A stretch of 32,853 nt of DNA from positions 1 to 32,853 of the forward strand of contig UQHH01000024.1 of NCBI GenBank assembly GCA_900540865.1, written 5' to 3'. The position numbers and the translations under genes were made by a program. Positions 6,706 to 14,869 of the stretch are shown piece by piece; the first letter of the stretch is position 1; every line of letters starts with the position of its first letter. This DNA comes from an uncultured Oscillospiraceae bacterium (lineage in GTDB: Bacteria; Bacillota; Clostridia; Oscillospirales; Acutalibacteraceae). Below the pieces are notes generated by a model, which was given only the letters and a program-made list of their open reading frames with translations, was not told where the DNA came from and did not search any database.

Positions 6706-7356
6706 TTAAATTCTGGAAGAAAGCTTGAAGATGTCGCTGTTCTTCCCGATGATGACGACGTGGTCGTCCCCGTCGAGCACATACTCGGCGGAGGGCATCG
6801 GCATCAGCCGCTCCCCTCGCTTGACTGCCAAAATATTGACGTGGTACTTGCGGCGGATGTCCGAGCTTGCGATGCTCCTGCCCGCCCAGGAATCATGCAC
6901 GGGAATCTCTGAAATCGAGTATTCCGGCGAAATCTCTATATAATCGAAAATGTTGTTCGCGCTCATGCGGATGGCCAGCTTTTCGGCAACCTCTTTAATC
7001 GGGTAAACGACCTCGTCCGCACCGTTGCGCAGTAAAAACTTGCGCTGGATTTCACTGTCCGCCTTGGAGACGACCTTGTTCGCGCCCATCTCCTTGAGCA
7101 GGGACGTAATTTCAAGCGAGGATTGGAAGTTTTCGCCGATGGTGACGAAGCACACGTCGAAATTATTGATGCCGAGCGACTGTAAAACGGTCGGATTCGT
7201 GCAGTTGCCTATCTGCGCGTCCGTAAAGCTCGAGGCAACGCGTTCAATGACCTCCGGGTCCTTGTCGACGACCATGACCTCGTTGTCCATCTGGATGAGC
7301 TTGCTCGCAAGCTGGCTGCCGAACCGTCCCATGCCAATTACCAAAAATGATTTCAT
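6706..7356 (-). CDS. ktrA: KtrA/TrkA-type potassium uptake regulatory subunit
   Basis: 216 residues, the usual length for KtrA. An RCK_N Rossmann domain (about 1-130) opens with MKSFLVIGMGRFGSQLA, the GxGxxG nucleotide site, followed by an acidic residue at VVDKD. An RCK_C domain (about 135-216) follows, from YIEISPEYSISEIPV to VVIIGKNSDIFKL. In Bacillota, KtrA octamers bind ATP/ADP and often cyclic di-AMP, and gate the KtrB channel at the membrane; that is family knowledge. It lies 55 bp downstream of ktrB on the same strand and probably shares its promoter. ATG 7356 is preceded by AGAGGCGTCAAAGGAA. Confidence 0.95.
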   Translation of the reverse strand: MKSFLVIGMGRFGSQLASKLIQMDNEVMVVDKDPEVIERVASSFTDAQIGNCTNPTVLQSLGINNFDVCFVTIGENFQSSLEITSLLKEMGANKVVSKADSEIQRKFLLRNGADEVVYPIKEVAEKLAIRMSANNIFDYIEISPEYSISEIPVHDSWAGRSIASSDIRRKYHVNILAVKRGERLMPMPSAEYVLDGDDHVVIIGKNSDIFKLSSRI

Positions 7357-7411
7357 TTCCTTTGACGCCTCTCAATTTTCAATTTGTCTGCGGATATTTA
7401 TGTGAATAAGA

Positions 7412-8752
7412 TTAACCAATCATAACCTTTTCCGTCGGACGGTTGATGGGAACCGCCGTCTTTTTCTGCGCGATAATCAGCGCGAAGGACAGCCCACCGA
7501 CTCTTCCGGCGAACATCAATATCATAATAATGATTTTCGACGCCATACTCAGCGAAGGCGTAATGCCGAGCGAAAGCCCTACGGTGCCGACGGCTGAAAC
7601 GACCTCGAACAGAACCTGCTTCATGGAAAACGGGTCGATGGTGCAGATGACGAGCGTGGATACGATGACGGCGAGCAGATAAATCGTTACAATGGCGCTT
7701 GCCTGGCGCAGGACGCCCTCGTCGAGCCTGCGCTTGAACACGGCAATCTGCGACGACTGCCGCGCCGACGCCAGCGCCTCGATGATTAAAACGACGAGCG
7801 TCGTCGTCTTGATGCCGCCCGCGGTAGAGCCGGGGCTGCCGCCGATAAACATGAGCACAATCGTTAAAATACCGCCGCCCTCGGAAAGGGAATTGAGGTC
7901 GACCGTGTTGAAGCCCGCCGTCCTCGGCGTAACCGCCTGGAATACCGAGGCCATTACCTTGTTCCCGGTATTCATTTCCCTAAACGCGTGGTTATATTCC
8001 ATAAGAAAGAAAGCAAGGGTTGAAACGGCAATCAGCGCAATCGTAGCGGTCAGCACGACCTTTGAGTGCAGCTGCAGCTTGCGGAAACGGAACCTGCAGT
8101 TATACAGGTCGCTCCAAACAAAGAACCCAATACCGCCGACCACAATCAGCCCCACAACAGTAAAATTCACCAGCGGGTCGTCGGCATAGCTTGTCAGGGA
8201 AGAAAGCTTGTCGAACCGCCCCATTAAGTCAAAGCCCGCGTTACAAAACGCGGAAACGGAATGGAACACGCCGTTATATATCCCGCGGAATAATCCCATA
8301 TCCGGGACAAAACGAAAGGATAAAAGCAGCGCGCCGATTCCCTCAAATAAAAACGTGCCAAGAATGACACGCTTTATCAGGCGGACCGCGCCGCTGATTT
8401 TCAGCGTGCCGGTCGACTGCATGATGAGCTTTCTCTCATACAGCCCAATATGGCGCTTGAGCACAATCGACATCATCGAAACAAGCGTCATGAAACCGAT
8501 GCCGCCGACCTGAATCAGGCATAAAATCACAATTTGTCCAAAAATCGTCCAATGCGCAAACGTGTCGTAAATAACAAGGCCCGTTACGCAGGTCGCCGAG
8601 GTCGCCGTATATATGGAATTTATGTACGGCGTCCATTCCCCGCTGCGTGAAGCAATCGGCAGGCAAAGTAAAAACGAACCCAGCAGTATGACAAGCAAAA
8701 AGCTTGCCGCGATTAGCTGCACATAGGATATTTTCAACTTATTGAATAACAC
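7412..8752 (-). CDS. ktrB: KtrB/TrkH-type potassium transporter membrane subunit
   Basis: 446 residues with four membrane-pore-membrane repeats. The four pore-loop filters can be seen in TATSATCVTGL, HSVSAFCNAGFDL, QAVTPRTAGFNT and SAVGTVGLSLG; the middle two carry the clearest filter glycine. The intramembrane gate, IGGSPGSTAGGIKTTTL, is typical of KtrB. It takes up K+ across the cytoplasmic membrane, possibly Na+-coupled as in other KtrAB systems. The start is GTG 8752 with AAAGGAAGGG about 8 nt upstream. First gene of ktrBA, transcribed from an extended -10 promoter at 8839-8847. No cyclic-di-AMP riboswitch is visible in the short leader. Confidence 0.95.
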   Translation of the reverse strand: MLFNKLKISYVQLIAASFLLVILLGSFLLCLPIASRSGEWTPYINSIYTATSATCVTGLVIYDTFAHWTIFGQIVILCLIQVGGIGFMTLVSMMSIVLKRHIGLYERKLIMQSTGTLKISGAVRLIKRVILGTFLFEGIGALLLSFRFVPDMGLFRGIYNGVFHSVSAFCNAGFDLMGRFDKLSSLTSYADDPLVNFTVVGLIVVGGIGFFVWSDLYNCRFRFRKLQLHSKVVLTATIALIAVSTLAFFLMEYNHAFREMNTGNKVMASVFQAVTPRTAGFNTVDLNSLSEGGGILTIVLMFIGGSPGSTAGGIKTTTLVVLIIEALASARQSSQIAVFKRRLDEGVLRQASAIVTIYLLAVIVSTLVICTIDPFSMKQVLFEVVSAVGTVGLSLGITPSLSMASKIIIMILMFAGRVGGLSFALIIAQKKTAVPINRPTEKVMIG

Positions 8753-8838
8753 TTGAGCACCCTTCCTTTGCGGCGACTGTGCGCTCTTCTATGCGAAAAA
8801 GCGGAATGAATTCCTGCCCTGTTGGAGTCTCGTCTGAT

Positions 8839-8847
8839 ATTATAGCA
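8839..8847 (-). promoter_or_regulatory. Extended -10 promoter of ktrBA
   Basis: TGC-TATAAT on the reverse strand with a poor -35 (TTGTGT, 16-bp spacer). The expected start is near 8832, giving a leader of about 80 nt. The rest of the 387-bp divergent gap (8753-9139) shows nothing more that I can assign, and no clear rubrerythrin promoter or PerR box. Confidence 0.55.
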
Positions 8848-9139
8848 CGCCGTCAAAAAAACACAACCGCCATCACTTAGGAATCCCTTTTTTCATCACA
8901 AAGATACATTTTACCTGCCTATTTTTGGTTACTATGCTTACATGCCCGCAGCCGCTGGGGCGCGCGCCCTACCAAAAAAGCCGGTTTCTTACAGAATAGA
9001 TGATAATACCCACAACGGCCTGCGCGCCTGCACCTGTTCATTCTATGCGGCAGGCGGGCAAAAAGACAAAAATTTGAATCCGTGCATAACTTTTCCGAAC
9101 CGTCCAATAATAATGTTAAAACAAAAGGAGGAAATATGA

Positions 9140-9679
9140 ATGGAACTTAAAGGCAGCAAAACAGAAGCAAACCTGCTCGCGGCTTTTTCCGGCGAATCCC
9201 AGGCAAGGAATAAATATACCTTTTATGGTGCCGCCGCTAAAAAGGAAGGGTATGAGCAAATCGGCGCGCTCTTTGAGGAAACGGCAAACAACGAAAAGGA
9301 GCACGCGGAAATATGGTTCAAATACCTGCACGGCGGGCAGATTCCCAATACCCTGGACGGCCTGCTCGACGCGGCCGAAGGCGAGCGTTACGAGTGGACC
9401 ACCATGTACAAGGAATTCGCGGATATTGCGGAAGAAGAGGGCTTTAAGGAAATTGCGGCCATCATGCGGTTGGTCGCGAACATCGAAAAGGAGCATGAGG
9501 AGCGGTTCCGCAAGCTTCGTGTAAACCTGCAGGAAAACAAGGTCTTTACGCGCGACGGCGAGCAGGTGTGGCTGTGCCGCAACTGCGGGCATATCCATGT
9601 AGGCAAGTCCGCGCCGCAGGTCTGCCCTGTCTGTAAGCACAAGCAGGCCTATTTTGAAATCAAGGCAGAGAATTATTGA
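9140..9679 (+). CDS. rbr: Rubrerythrin
   Basis: 179 residues. The ferritin-like di-iron domain (about 1-135) has E/ExxH motifs in FSGESQARNKY, ANNEKEHAEIW, EEGFKEIA and NIEKEHEERF. The C-terminal rubredoxin-like domain has four iron-binding cysteines, C146, C149, C162 and C165 (CRNC and CPVC). It reduces hydrogen peroxide in the cytosol of anaerobes, with electrons from NADH or rubredoxin/ferredoxin systems. AAAGGAGG (9124-9131) sets the start at ATG 9140; the ATG at 9136 is out of frame and hits a stop after four codons. It is monocistronic or weakly linked to nagZ, which has its own promoter overlapping this stop codon. Confidence 0.97.
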   Translation: MELKGSKTEANLLAAFSGESQARNKYTFYGAAAKKEGYEQIGALFEETANNEKEHAEIWFKYLHGGQIPNTLDGLLDAAEGERYEWTTMYKEFADIAEEEGFKEIAAIMRLVANIEKEHEERFRKLRVNLQENKVFTRDGEQVWLCRNCGHIHVGKSAPQVCPVCKHKQAYFEIKAENY

Positions 9680-9704
9680 CTTTTCCTGTACCCTGATGTA
9701 TTGT
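9676..9704 (+). promoter_or_regulatory. Predicted promoter of nagZ, overlapping the rubrerythrin stop codon
   Basis: TTGACT (9676-9681), 17-bp spacer, TATTGT (9699-9704). The start should be near 9711, just before the GC-rich hairpin at 9720-9753, so the hairpin would lie within the nagZ leader. Confidence 0.5.
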
Positions 9705-9719
9705 TAAGTCGAACAAAAC

Positions 9720-9760
9720 GGCGCGCCGCCCGTGTTTTTACACGCGGCGCGCCGACTTTA
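9720..9760 (+). terminator. GC-rich hairpin between rbr and nagZ (terminator or leader structure)
   Basis: GGCGCGCCGC-CC-GTG pairs with CACGCGGCGCGCC around a TTTTTA loop, with a 2-nt bulge. It is followed only by GACTTTA, a weak T-run. It may terminate rbr or partly attenuate nagZ transcription. Confidence 0.55.
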
Positions 9761-9780
9761 CATAACGAAGGATTCTGCCT

Positions 9781-11013
9781 ATGAAACGAAAAAAGCTTGT
9801 TGTACCGTTACTCGTCCTCTGCGCTGCGCTGGCGTCGGCTGTACTGCTGTGCGCGTGTTCATCCGGCGGGGAGCCGCAGTCGTCCGCCCCGGCTTCGTCA
9901 GCGGCAGAAGCCCCGACGGAGCCTCCCACGGAGGACCCCGTTCAAAAGCAGCTTGCCGGTATGACGGCGGAGGAGAAAATCGGGCAGCTCGTCGTCGCCG
10001 GCTTTGACGGCTATGAGGTGGACGAAACGCTTGCTTCCCTGATTACGGACGGGCATATTGGCGGGGCAATTCTGTTTTCACGCAATATTAGCGGCGCGCA
10101 GCAGCTCTGTGCGCTTACAAACGGCATCAAAAAAACTGCCGGAAGCGGCATCCCCCTGTTAATCGGGATGGACGAGGAGGGCGGAATGGTCACGCGCCTG
10201 CCGGACGACGTGCTGAGTATGCCCGGCGCCTACGCGCTTGCGCAAAGCGGCAATCCCGACACCTGCTACAACGGAGGGATGCAGATAGCAAGCCAGCTGA
10301 AGGCCTTCGGCTTAGCCACCGGCTTTTCCCCGGACCTCGATATTTGGTCGAACCCCAACAATACGGTCATCGGCGACCGCGCCTATGGTACGGACGCGCA
10401 GTCCGTCGTTAAGTACGGTATTGCCGCCATGAAGGGCGTGCGCGACGGTGGCGCGGTCCCGGTTGTAAAGCATTTCCCCGGGCATGGCGATACGGACGCG
10501 GACTCGCACTACAGCCTTCCTGTAATATCGAAAACAAAGGAAGAGCTTTTGGCTCAGGAGCTGGTTCCTTTCAGGGAGGCTCTAAAGCAGGGCGTTCCAG
10601 CCGTTATGGCGGGGCATCTGCAGTGTACGCAGCTCGACGGGGAGTATCCCGCGAGCCTGTCGAAGAAAATCGTGCAGGGACTGCTGCGTGACGAGCTTGG
10701 GTTTGACGGCGTGGTATTCACCGACGATTTGACGATGGGCGCCGTTACTGAAAACTACAGCCTTGGAAACGCATGCGTGCTGGCGGTAAACGCCGGCTGC
10801 GACATGCTGCTCGTCTGCCATGAATATGAAAACGCCGACACGGCTCTCGCAGCGCTCAGGGAGGCTGTGGAAAACGGCGAAATCACAATGGACAGGCTCG
10901 ACGAGGCGGTAACAAGAATATTAAGGATGAAGGCCGACTATAATATAACGTCGGAGCCTGTGGGAACGCCCGATACGGCGGCGCTCAACGCGCGCACGCA
11001 GGAATTTTATTAA
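9781..11013 (+). CDS. nagZ: Lipoprotein beta-N-acetylglucosaminidase, glycoside hydrolase family 3
   Basis: 410 residues. A lipoprotein signal (MKRKK, hydrophobic core, LCAC) puts the lipidated cysteine at C26. A Ser/Pro/Glu-rich linker (about 27-54) precedes a single GH3 TIM barrel. The NagZ motif KHFPGHGDTDADSH holds the Asp241-His243 dyad typical of this group, and the nucleophile is D315 in FTDDLTMGAV. It removes N-acetylglucosamine from cell-wall muropeptides outside the membrane; Gram-positive NagZ enzymes are secreted or lipid-anchored, unlike the cytosolic proteobacterial form. GAAGGA (9767-9772) supports ATG 9781. A terminator follows at 11053. Confidence 0.95.
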   Translation: MKRKKLVVPLLVLCAALASAVLLCACSSGGEPQSSAPASSAAEAPTEPPTEDPVQKQLAGMTAEEKIGQLVVAGFDGYEVDETLASLITDGHIGGAILFSRNISGAQQLCALTNGIKKTAGSGIPLLIGMDEEGGMVTRLPDDVLSMPGAYALAQSGNPDTCYNGGMQIASQLKAFGLATGFSPDLDIWSNPNNTVIGDRAYGTDAQSVVKYGIAAMKGVRDGGAVPVVKHFPGHGDTDADSHYSLPVISKTKEELLAQELVPFREALKQGVPAVMAGHLQCTQLDGEYPASLSKKIVQGLLRDELGFDGVVFTDDLTMGAVTENYSLGNACVLAVNAGCDMLLVCHEYENADTALAALREAVENGEITMDRLDEAVTRILRMKADYNITSEPVGTPDTAALNARTQEFY

Positions 11014-11052
11014 TCATAGAAACAGCCGGTTTTAGGCCTGGGAATAAGGAAA

Positions 11053-11086
11053 AGGCAGGGACAATGGAAAAAGTCCCTGCTTTTTC
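11053..11086 (+). terminator. Terminator after nagZ
   Basis: GCAGGGAC (11055-11062), 10-nt loop, GTCCCTGC (11073-11080), then TTTTTC. Confidence 0.85.
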
Positions 11087-11098
11087 TTCCTATTTTTG

Positions 11099-11128
11099 TT
11101 GCGGGAACATGCCTGATTATGGTATAAT
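11099..11128 (+). promoter_or_regulatory. Predicted promoter of the hydrolase-murF-ddl operon
   Basis: A perfect -10 TATAAT (11123-11128) with -35 TTGCGG (11099-11104), 18-bp spacer. The start is expected near 11135, about 50 nt before the first ATG. Confidence 0.6.
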
Positions 11129-11184
11129 GTTATTTCGATATGCGCTATGCAGCGCATCACGCTGCGCAAAGGGAGGACGGCACG

Positions 11185-11955
11185 ATGTTTACAGAAATCG
11201 GCGGCATAAAAACAAATTACGACGTGCGCGGCCAGGGCGAACCTGTACTGCTGCTCCACGGCTGGGGCGCGAACATCAAGCTGTTCGATAATTTAATGAG
11301 CCTGCTGGCAGCCAAATACCAGGTTTTCGCGCTCGATATGCCGGGCTTTGGGGAAAGCGCGGAGCCGCCCGCCCCCTGGTGTGTAGACGACTATACGGAC
11401 TTTGTCCTGAAATTTATAGAGGAACAGGGTATTAAGAAAGCGACGCTGCTCGGCCACTCGTTCGGCGGCAGGGTCATCATTAAGATGCTCAGCCGCAAAA
11501 ACCTCCCGTTTGAGCCGCTGCGCGTGATATTTGTCGACGCCGCGGGCATCAAACCGAAACGCAAGCTTAAAAACGTCGTCAAGGTACGCGTTTTTAAGAT
11601 GTCCAAATGGGTATTGGCGCTCCCGCCGGTCAAAAAGCTGTATCCCGACGCGCTCGAGCAGCTGCGTAAAAAGAACGGCTCGGCCGATTATAACGCGGCC
11701 TCCCCCCTGATGCGTCAGTGCCTTGTGCGCGTTGTCAACGAGGATTTGACGCACCTGCTCCCGAACATCAAGGTGCCCACCCTTTTGGTATGGGGCGAAA
11801 ACGATACCGATACCCCTTTAAAGGACGGACAATTGATGGAACGGCTTATTCCGGACGCCGGGCTCGTCACGCTGAAAAACGCGGGGCACTTTTCGTTTTT
11901 AGAGCAGCAATTTACCTTTAACAGGGTAATCGCGTCGTTTATGAAGCTCGATTGA
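11185..11955 (+). CDS. Alpha/beta hydrolase
   Basis: 256 residues with a complete alpha/beta-hydrolase triad: Ser92 in GHSFGG, Asp207 in GEND and His235 in NAGHFSF. The oxyanion motif HGWG lies near residue 25. The fold resembles esterase or MenH-like members and the substrate cannot be told. ATG 11185 has GGGAGGA 7 nt upstream; an in-frame ATG at 11140 lacks a ribosome-binding site and lies at the predicted transcription start. It is the first gene before a membrane-fused MurF and a D-Ala-D-Ala ligase, with gaps under 40 bp, so a function on a cell-wall precursor, peptide or lipid intermediate is a reasonable inference only. Confidence 0.88.
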   Translation: MFTEIGGIKTNYDVRGQGEPVLLLHGWGANIKLFDNLMSLLAAKYQVFALDMPGFGESAEPPAPWCVDDYTDFVLKFIEEQGIKKATLLGHSFGGRVIIKMLSRKNLPFEPLRVIFVDAAGIKPKRKLKNVVKVRVFKMSKWVLALPPVKKLYPDALEQLRKKNGSADYNAASPLMRQCLVRVVNEDLTHLLPNIKVPTLLVWGENDTDTPLKDGQLMERLIPDAGLVTLKNAGHFSFLEQQFTFNRVIASFMKLD

Positions 11956-11991
11956 TTTTTATGATATTTCTCTCCGTGTGAGAAAGGACGG

Positions 11992-13569
11992 ATGATATTG
12001 GATACCGCTACCATTGTCCTGCTGGTGCTTGTGCTGTTGGCGTTCCTGTTGAGCTGGTCGCTCGCCGCGCGCCATTTCCTGCATATGTTCCAGCTCAACT
12101 CGTACAAACCGAGGGTGCAGCTCGACTGGCTGAAAAAAAATTTAAACGGCCTGGTTCCCAAAACACTGCTGGCGCTGTTTACCGTCCCCGCGATTATACT
12201 GTGGGGCAAAACGGGCCTGGCCATCGCGGGAATCATCTATATTATCCTTGCCTATTTTTACAAGCCGCGGCAGGCGAAAACTCCGCTCGTGTATACCAGG
12301 CGCGTTGTCCGCATGCTCATTACAAGCGGAATTATTATGCTGGTATTGCTCGCAATCGCCGTCATCCTATGGGGCGGGAAACGGATTTTATTCCCGGTCG
12401 TGCTGTTTGGCACGTACGCGTTTACCCCGCTGATTATCCTGCTTGCCAATTTTATCAACAAGCCAATCGAGAAGGCAATCAACAACGGCTTTATAAAGGA
12501 AGCGCGGCAGATGCTTGCCGGTATGCCCGACCTTAAAATTATCGGCATTACGGGAAGCTTTGGGAAAACGAGCGTCAAGTATTACCTGACGACGCTCCTG
12601 AAGGCCAAGTACGACGTCCTGATGACGCCGCAAAATTATAACACGACGCTCGGCGTCGTGCGGACTATCCGGGAAAACCTGCGCGCGACGCACGAGGTAT
12701 TCGTCTGCGAAATGGGCGCGCGCAACGTTGGCGATATTAAAGAAATCTGCGATTTGGTACACCCGCAGCTCGGCGTGGTTACAGCTGTCGGCGAGCAGCA
12801 CTTGGAATCGTTCGGGACACTTGACAACATCAAAAAGACAAAGTTTGAGCTGCCGGATTCCCTGCCGGAAAACGGCATGGCGTTTTTAAACGGCGACGAT
12901 GAAAATATAAGGAGCGTGCAGTATACGCGCCCGCACATCACCTATGGGCTGGGCAGCGGAAACGGCTACCGGGCGTTTGACGTCAGCTCTTCGGAAAAGG
13001 GCACTTCCTTTGAAGTGAAAACGCCGGCCGGGGAAACCGCGAAATTCACGACGAAGCTTCTGGGACGCCACAACGTTCTCAATATTACCGGCGCCATCGC
13101 CGTAGCCCACACAATGGGAATCAGCTTGCAGGCGCTCGTCCCGCAGGTGAAAAAAATCGAGGGCGTGCCGCACCGCCTGCAGTTGATACGAAACGGGGAA
13201 ACCCTTTTAATCGACGACGCGTACAATTCCAATCCCGCCGGCACAAGGGCCGCGCTTGAGACGCTCGGCTTCTTTGAGGAGCATTTTAAAATTCTCGTGA
13301 CGCCCGGTATGGTAGAGCTGGGCGCAAAGCAGGACGAATATAACGAGGCCTTCGGAGCGGACGCCGCCAGAGTATGCGACCATATTATACTCGTCGGCAG
13401 AAAACAGGCGCCGCCCATTGAAAAGGGCGCGCTCGGCGCGGGCTTCCCGAAGGAGAAGCTCACCGTCGTCGATACCATACAGGAGGCGTTTACCCAGATA
13501 GGGCAGATAAACGCGCAGGGCAGGCCGAAGGTGGCGCTGCTTGAAAACGACCTGCCGGATAATTTTTAA
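11992..13569 (+). CDS. murF: Membrane-fused MurF-like Mur ligase (UDP-MurNAc-tripeptide:D-Ala-D-Ala ligase family)
   Basis: 525 residues. About 150 N-terminal residues form four or five membrane helices (near 7-28, 57-72, 74-90, 108-127 and 131-152); ordinary MurF has none and about 450 residues. A Mur-ligase domain follows. It has the P-loop GITGSFGKTS (185-194), NYNTTLGVV, EMGARNVGDI, the GEQHLESFG segment and the DDAYNSNPAGTRAAL signature typical of MurF. Expected reaction: ATP-dependent addition of D-Ala-D-Ala to the UDP-MurNAc peptide, here tethered to the membrane. AAAGGA (11983-11988) is 3 nt from ATG 11992 but 9 nt from the in-frame TTG 11998, so the true start may be two codons later. 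It lies between the hydrolase and ddl in one operon. Confidence 0.88.
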   Translation: MILDTATIVLLVLVLLAFLLSWSLAARHFLHMFQLNSYKPRVQLDWLKKNLNGLVPKTLLALFTVPAIILWGKTGLAIAGIIYIILAYFYKPRQAKTPLVYTRRVVRMLITSGIIMLVLLAIAVILWGGKRILFPVVLFGTYAFTPLIILLANFINKPIEKAINNGFIKEARQMLAGMPDLKIIGITGSFGKTSVKYYLTTLLKAKYDVLMTPQNYNTTLGVVRTIRENLRATHEVFVCEMGARNVGDIKEICDLVHPQLGVVTAVGEQHLESFGTLDNIKKTKFELPDSLPENGMAFLNGDDENIRSVQYTRPHITYGLGSGNGYRAFDVSSSEKGTSFEVKTPAGETAKFTTKLLGRHNVLNITGAIAVAHTMGISLQALVPQVKKIEGVPHRLQLIRNGETLLIDDAYNSNPAGTRAALETLGFFEEHFKILVTPGMVELGAKQDEYNEAFGADAARVCDHIILVGRKQAPPIEKGALGAGFPKEKLTVVDTIQEAFTQIGQINAQGRPKVALLENDLPDNF

Positions 13570-13607
13570 GCTGTATTTTAATGAAGGCAAGACAGGAGTG
13601 AGTGGAA

Positions 13608-14816
13608 ATGAAGATTAAGCTGGCCGTTTTATTCGGCGGAAAAAGCGTAGAGCACGAGATTTCCATTATCTCGGCAATCCAGGCGATCCAGTCGATGAAC
13701 ACGGAAAAATATGACGTCATCCCGGTTTATATCACCAAAAACAACGAGATGTACGTCGGGGAGGCAATTGGGGACATCGAGGCGTACAAGAATATCCCCG
13801 CGCTTTTGAAAAGAAGCCAGCGGGTCGTGCTGATGTGCGACGGGAACCGCACCAATATTATGAAATACCCGTTCAAGGCTTTTAAAAACAATGTATACGA
13901 TTCTATCGACGTCGCGTTCCCCATTGTGCACGGCACAAATGTGGAGGACGGCGCGCTGCAGGGGTATCTCCAGACCCTGAACCTTCCCTTTGTCGGCTGC
14001 GATGTATTGTCCTCAGCCGTCGGCATGGATAAATATGTCATGAAAACGGTGCTCAAGGACCAGGGAATTCCTGTGCTCGACTGCCTTTGCTTCAACATCG
14101 CGGAGTATAACGGCGGCTCAGACGCGCTGATTGACCGGATTGAAAGGGAAATCGGGTACCCTGTCATCGTAAAGCCCGTCAATTTGGGCTCGAGCGTCGG
14201 TATTACAAAGGCAAAGGACCGCGCGGCCCTTTCCGACGCGCTGGAGCTTGCGTTTGAATTTGCGCCGAAGGTGCTCGCTGAGCGCGCGATTGAACAGCTC
14301 AAGGAAATCAACTGCTCTGTCGTCGGCGACTACGAAGACGCGCAGGCGTCCGAATGCGAGGAGCCCGTTGGCTCCGACGAAATTTTGAGCTATACCGATA
14401 AATACTTAAGCGGCGGCAAGAACGCGAAATCCGCGCCCGGCGCGCAGGGCACCAAGGGCGGTATGCAGAGCCTGCAGCGCAGGCTGCCCGCCGACATCCC
14501 CGCACAGCAGCGGGAGAAAATCAGGTCGCTTGCCGTCAGGACCTTTCAAGCGCTCGGCTGCAACGGTGTTTCGCGCATCGACTTCATGATTGATATGGCG
14601 TCGGGCGATTTATTCGTCAACGAAATCAACACCATTCCCGGGTCGCTCGCGTTTTACCTGTGGGAGCCGGTCGGCGTTTCCTACACACAGCTGCTCGACC
14701 GTATGATTTCGCTAGCGCTCAAGCGTAAGCGGGAAAGCGAAAGCATCCATTATTCCTTCGATACGAACGTACTTTCCGGAATCAAGCTCGGCGGCGCTAA
14801 GGGCGCGAAAATGTAA
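13608..14816 (+). CDS. ddl: D-alanine--D-alanine ligase family, ATP-grasp
   Basis: 402 residues from ATG 13608, 9 nt after AGGAG (13594-13598); the in-frame GTG 13602 is too close. The N-terminal GGKSVEHEIS puts the dyad glutamate at E15. The ATP-grasp domain carries PVIVKPVNLGSSVG, the metal-site segment SRIDFM and NEINTIPG. The omega-loop region SYTDKY retains a tyrosine (Y266) where Ddl enzymes have it and where D-Ala-D-Lac ligases have histidine, so D-Ala-D-Ala is the likely product. About 20 extra Gly/Ala/Lys-rich residues follow that loop (near 270-290), and the protein exceeds the usual 310-370. It would supply the dipeptide to the adjacent MurF. A hairpin terminator follows. Confidence 0.9.
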   Translation: MKIKLAVLFGGKSVEHEISIISAIQAIQSMNTEKYDVIPVYITKNNEMYVGEAIGDIEAYKNIPALLKRSQRVVLMCDGNRTNIMKYPFKAFKNNVYDSIDVAFPIVHGTNVEDGALQGYLQTLNLPFVGCDVLSSAVGMDKYVMKTVLKDQGIPVLDCLCFNIAEYNGGSDALIDRIEREIGYPVIVKPVNLGSSVGITKAKDRAALSDALELAFEFAPKVLAERAIEQLKEINCSVVGDYEDAQASECEEPVGSDEILSYTDKYLSGGKNAKSAPGAQGTKGGMQSLQRRLPADIPAQQREKIRSLAVRTFQALGCNGVSRIDFMIDMASGDLFVNEINTIPGSLAFYLWEPVGVSYTQLLDRMISLALKRKRESESIHYSFDTNVLSGIKLGGAKGAKM

Positions 14817-14822
14817 GAACGC

Positions 14823-14855
14823 GGCGCGGGCAGTGAAGCTGCCTGCGCCCTTTTA
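14823..14855 (+). terminator. Terminator after ddl
   Basis: GGCGCGGGCAG (14823-14833) pairs with CTGCCTGCGCC (14839-14849), including one G-U pair, with loop TGAAG, followed by CTTTTAAAA. The GNAT gene starts 15 nt later, so it is reached only by read-through or an unseen promoter. Confidence 0.75.
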
Positions 14856-14869
14856 AAAGGAGGGCGGAA

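Noticed and set aside
8753..8838. Cyclic-di-AMP (ydaO-type) riboswitch before ktrB
   Set aside because: The leader is only about 80 nt and shows neither the size nor the conserved pairing of that riboswitch class.
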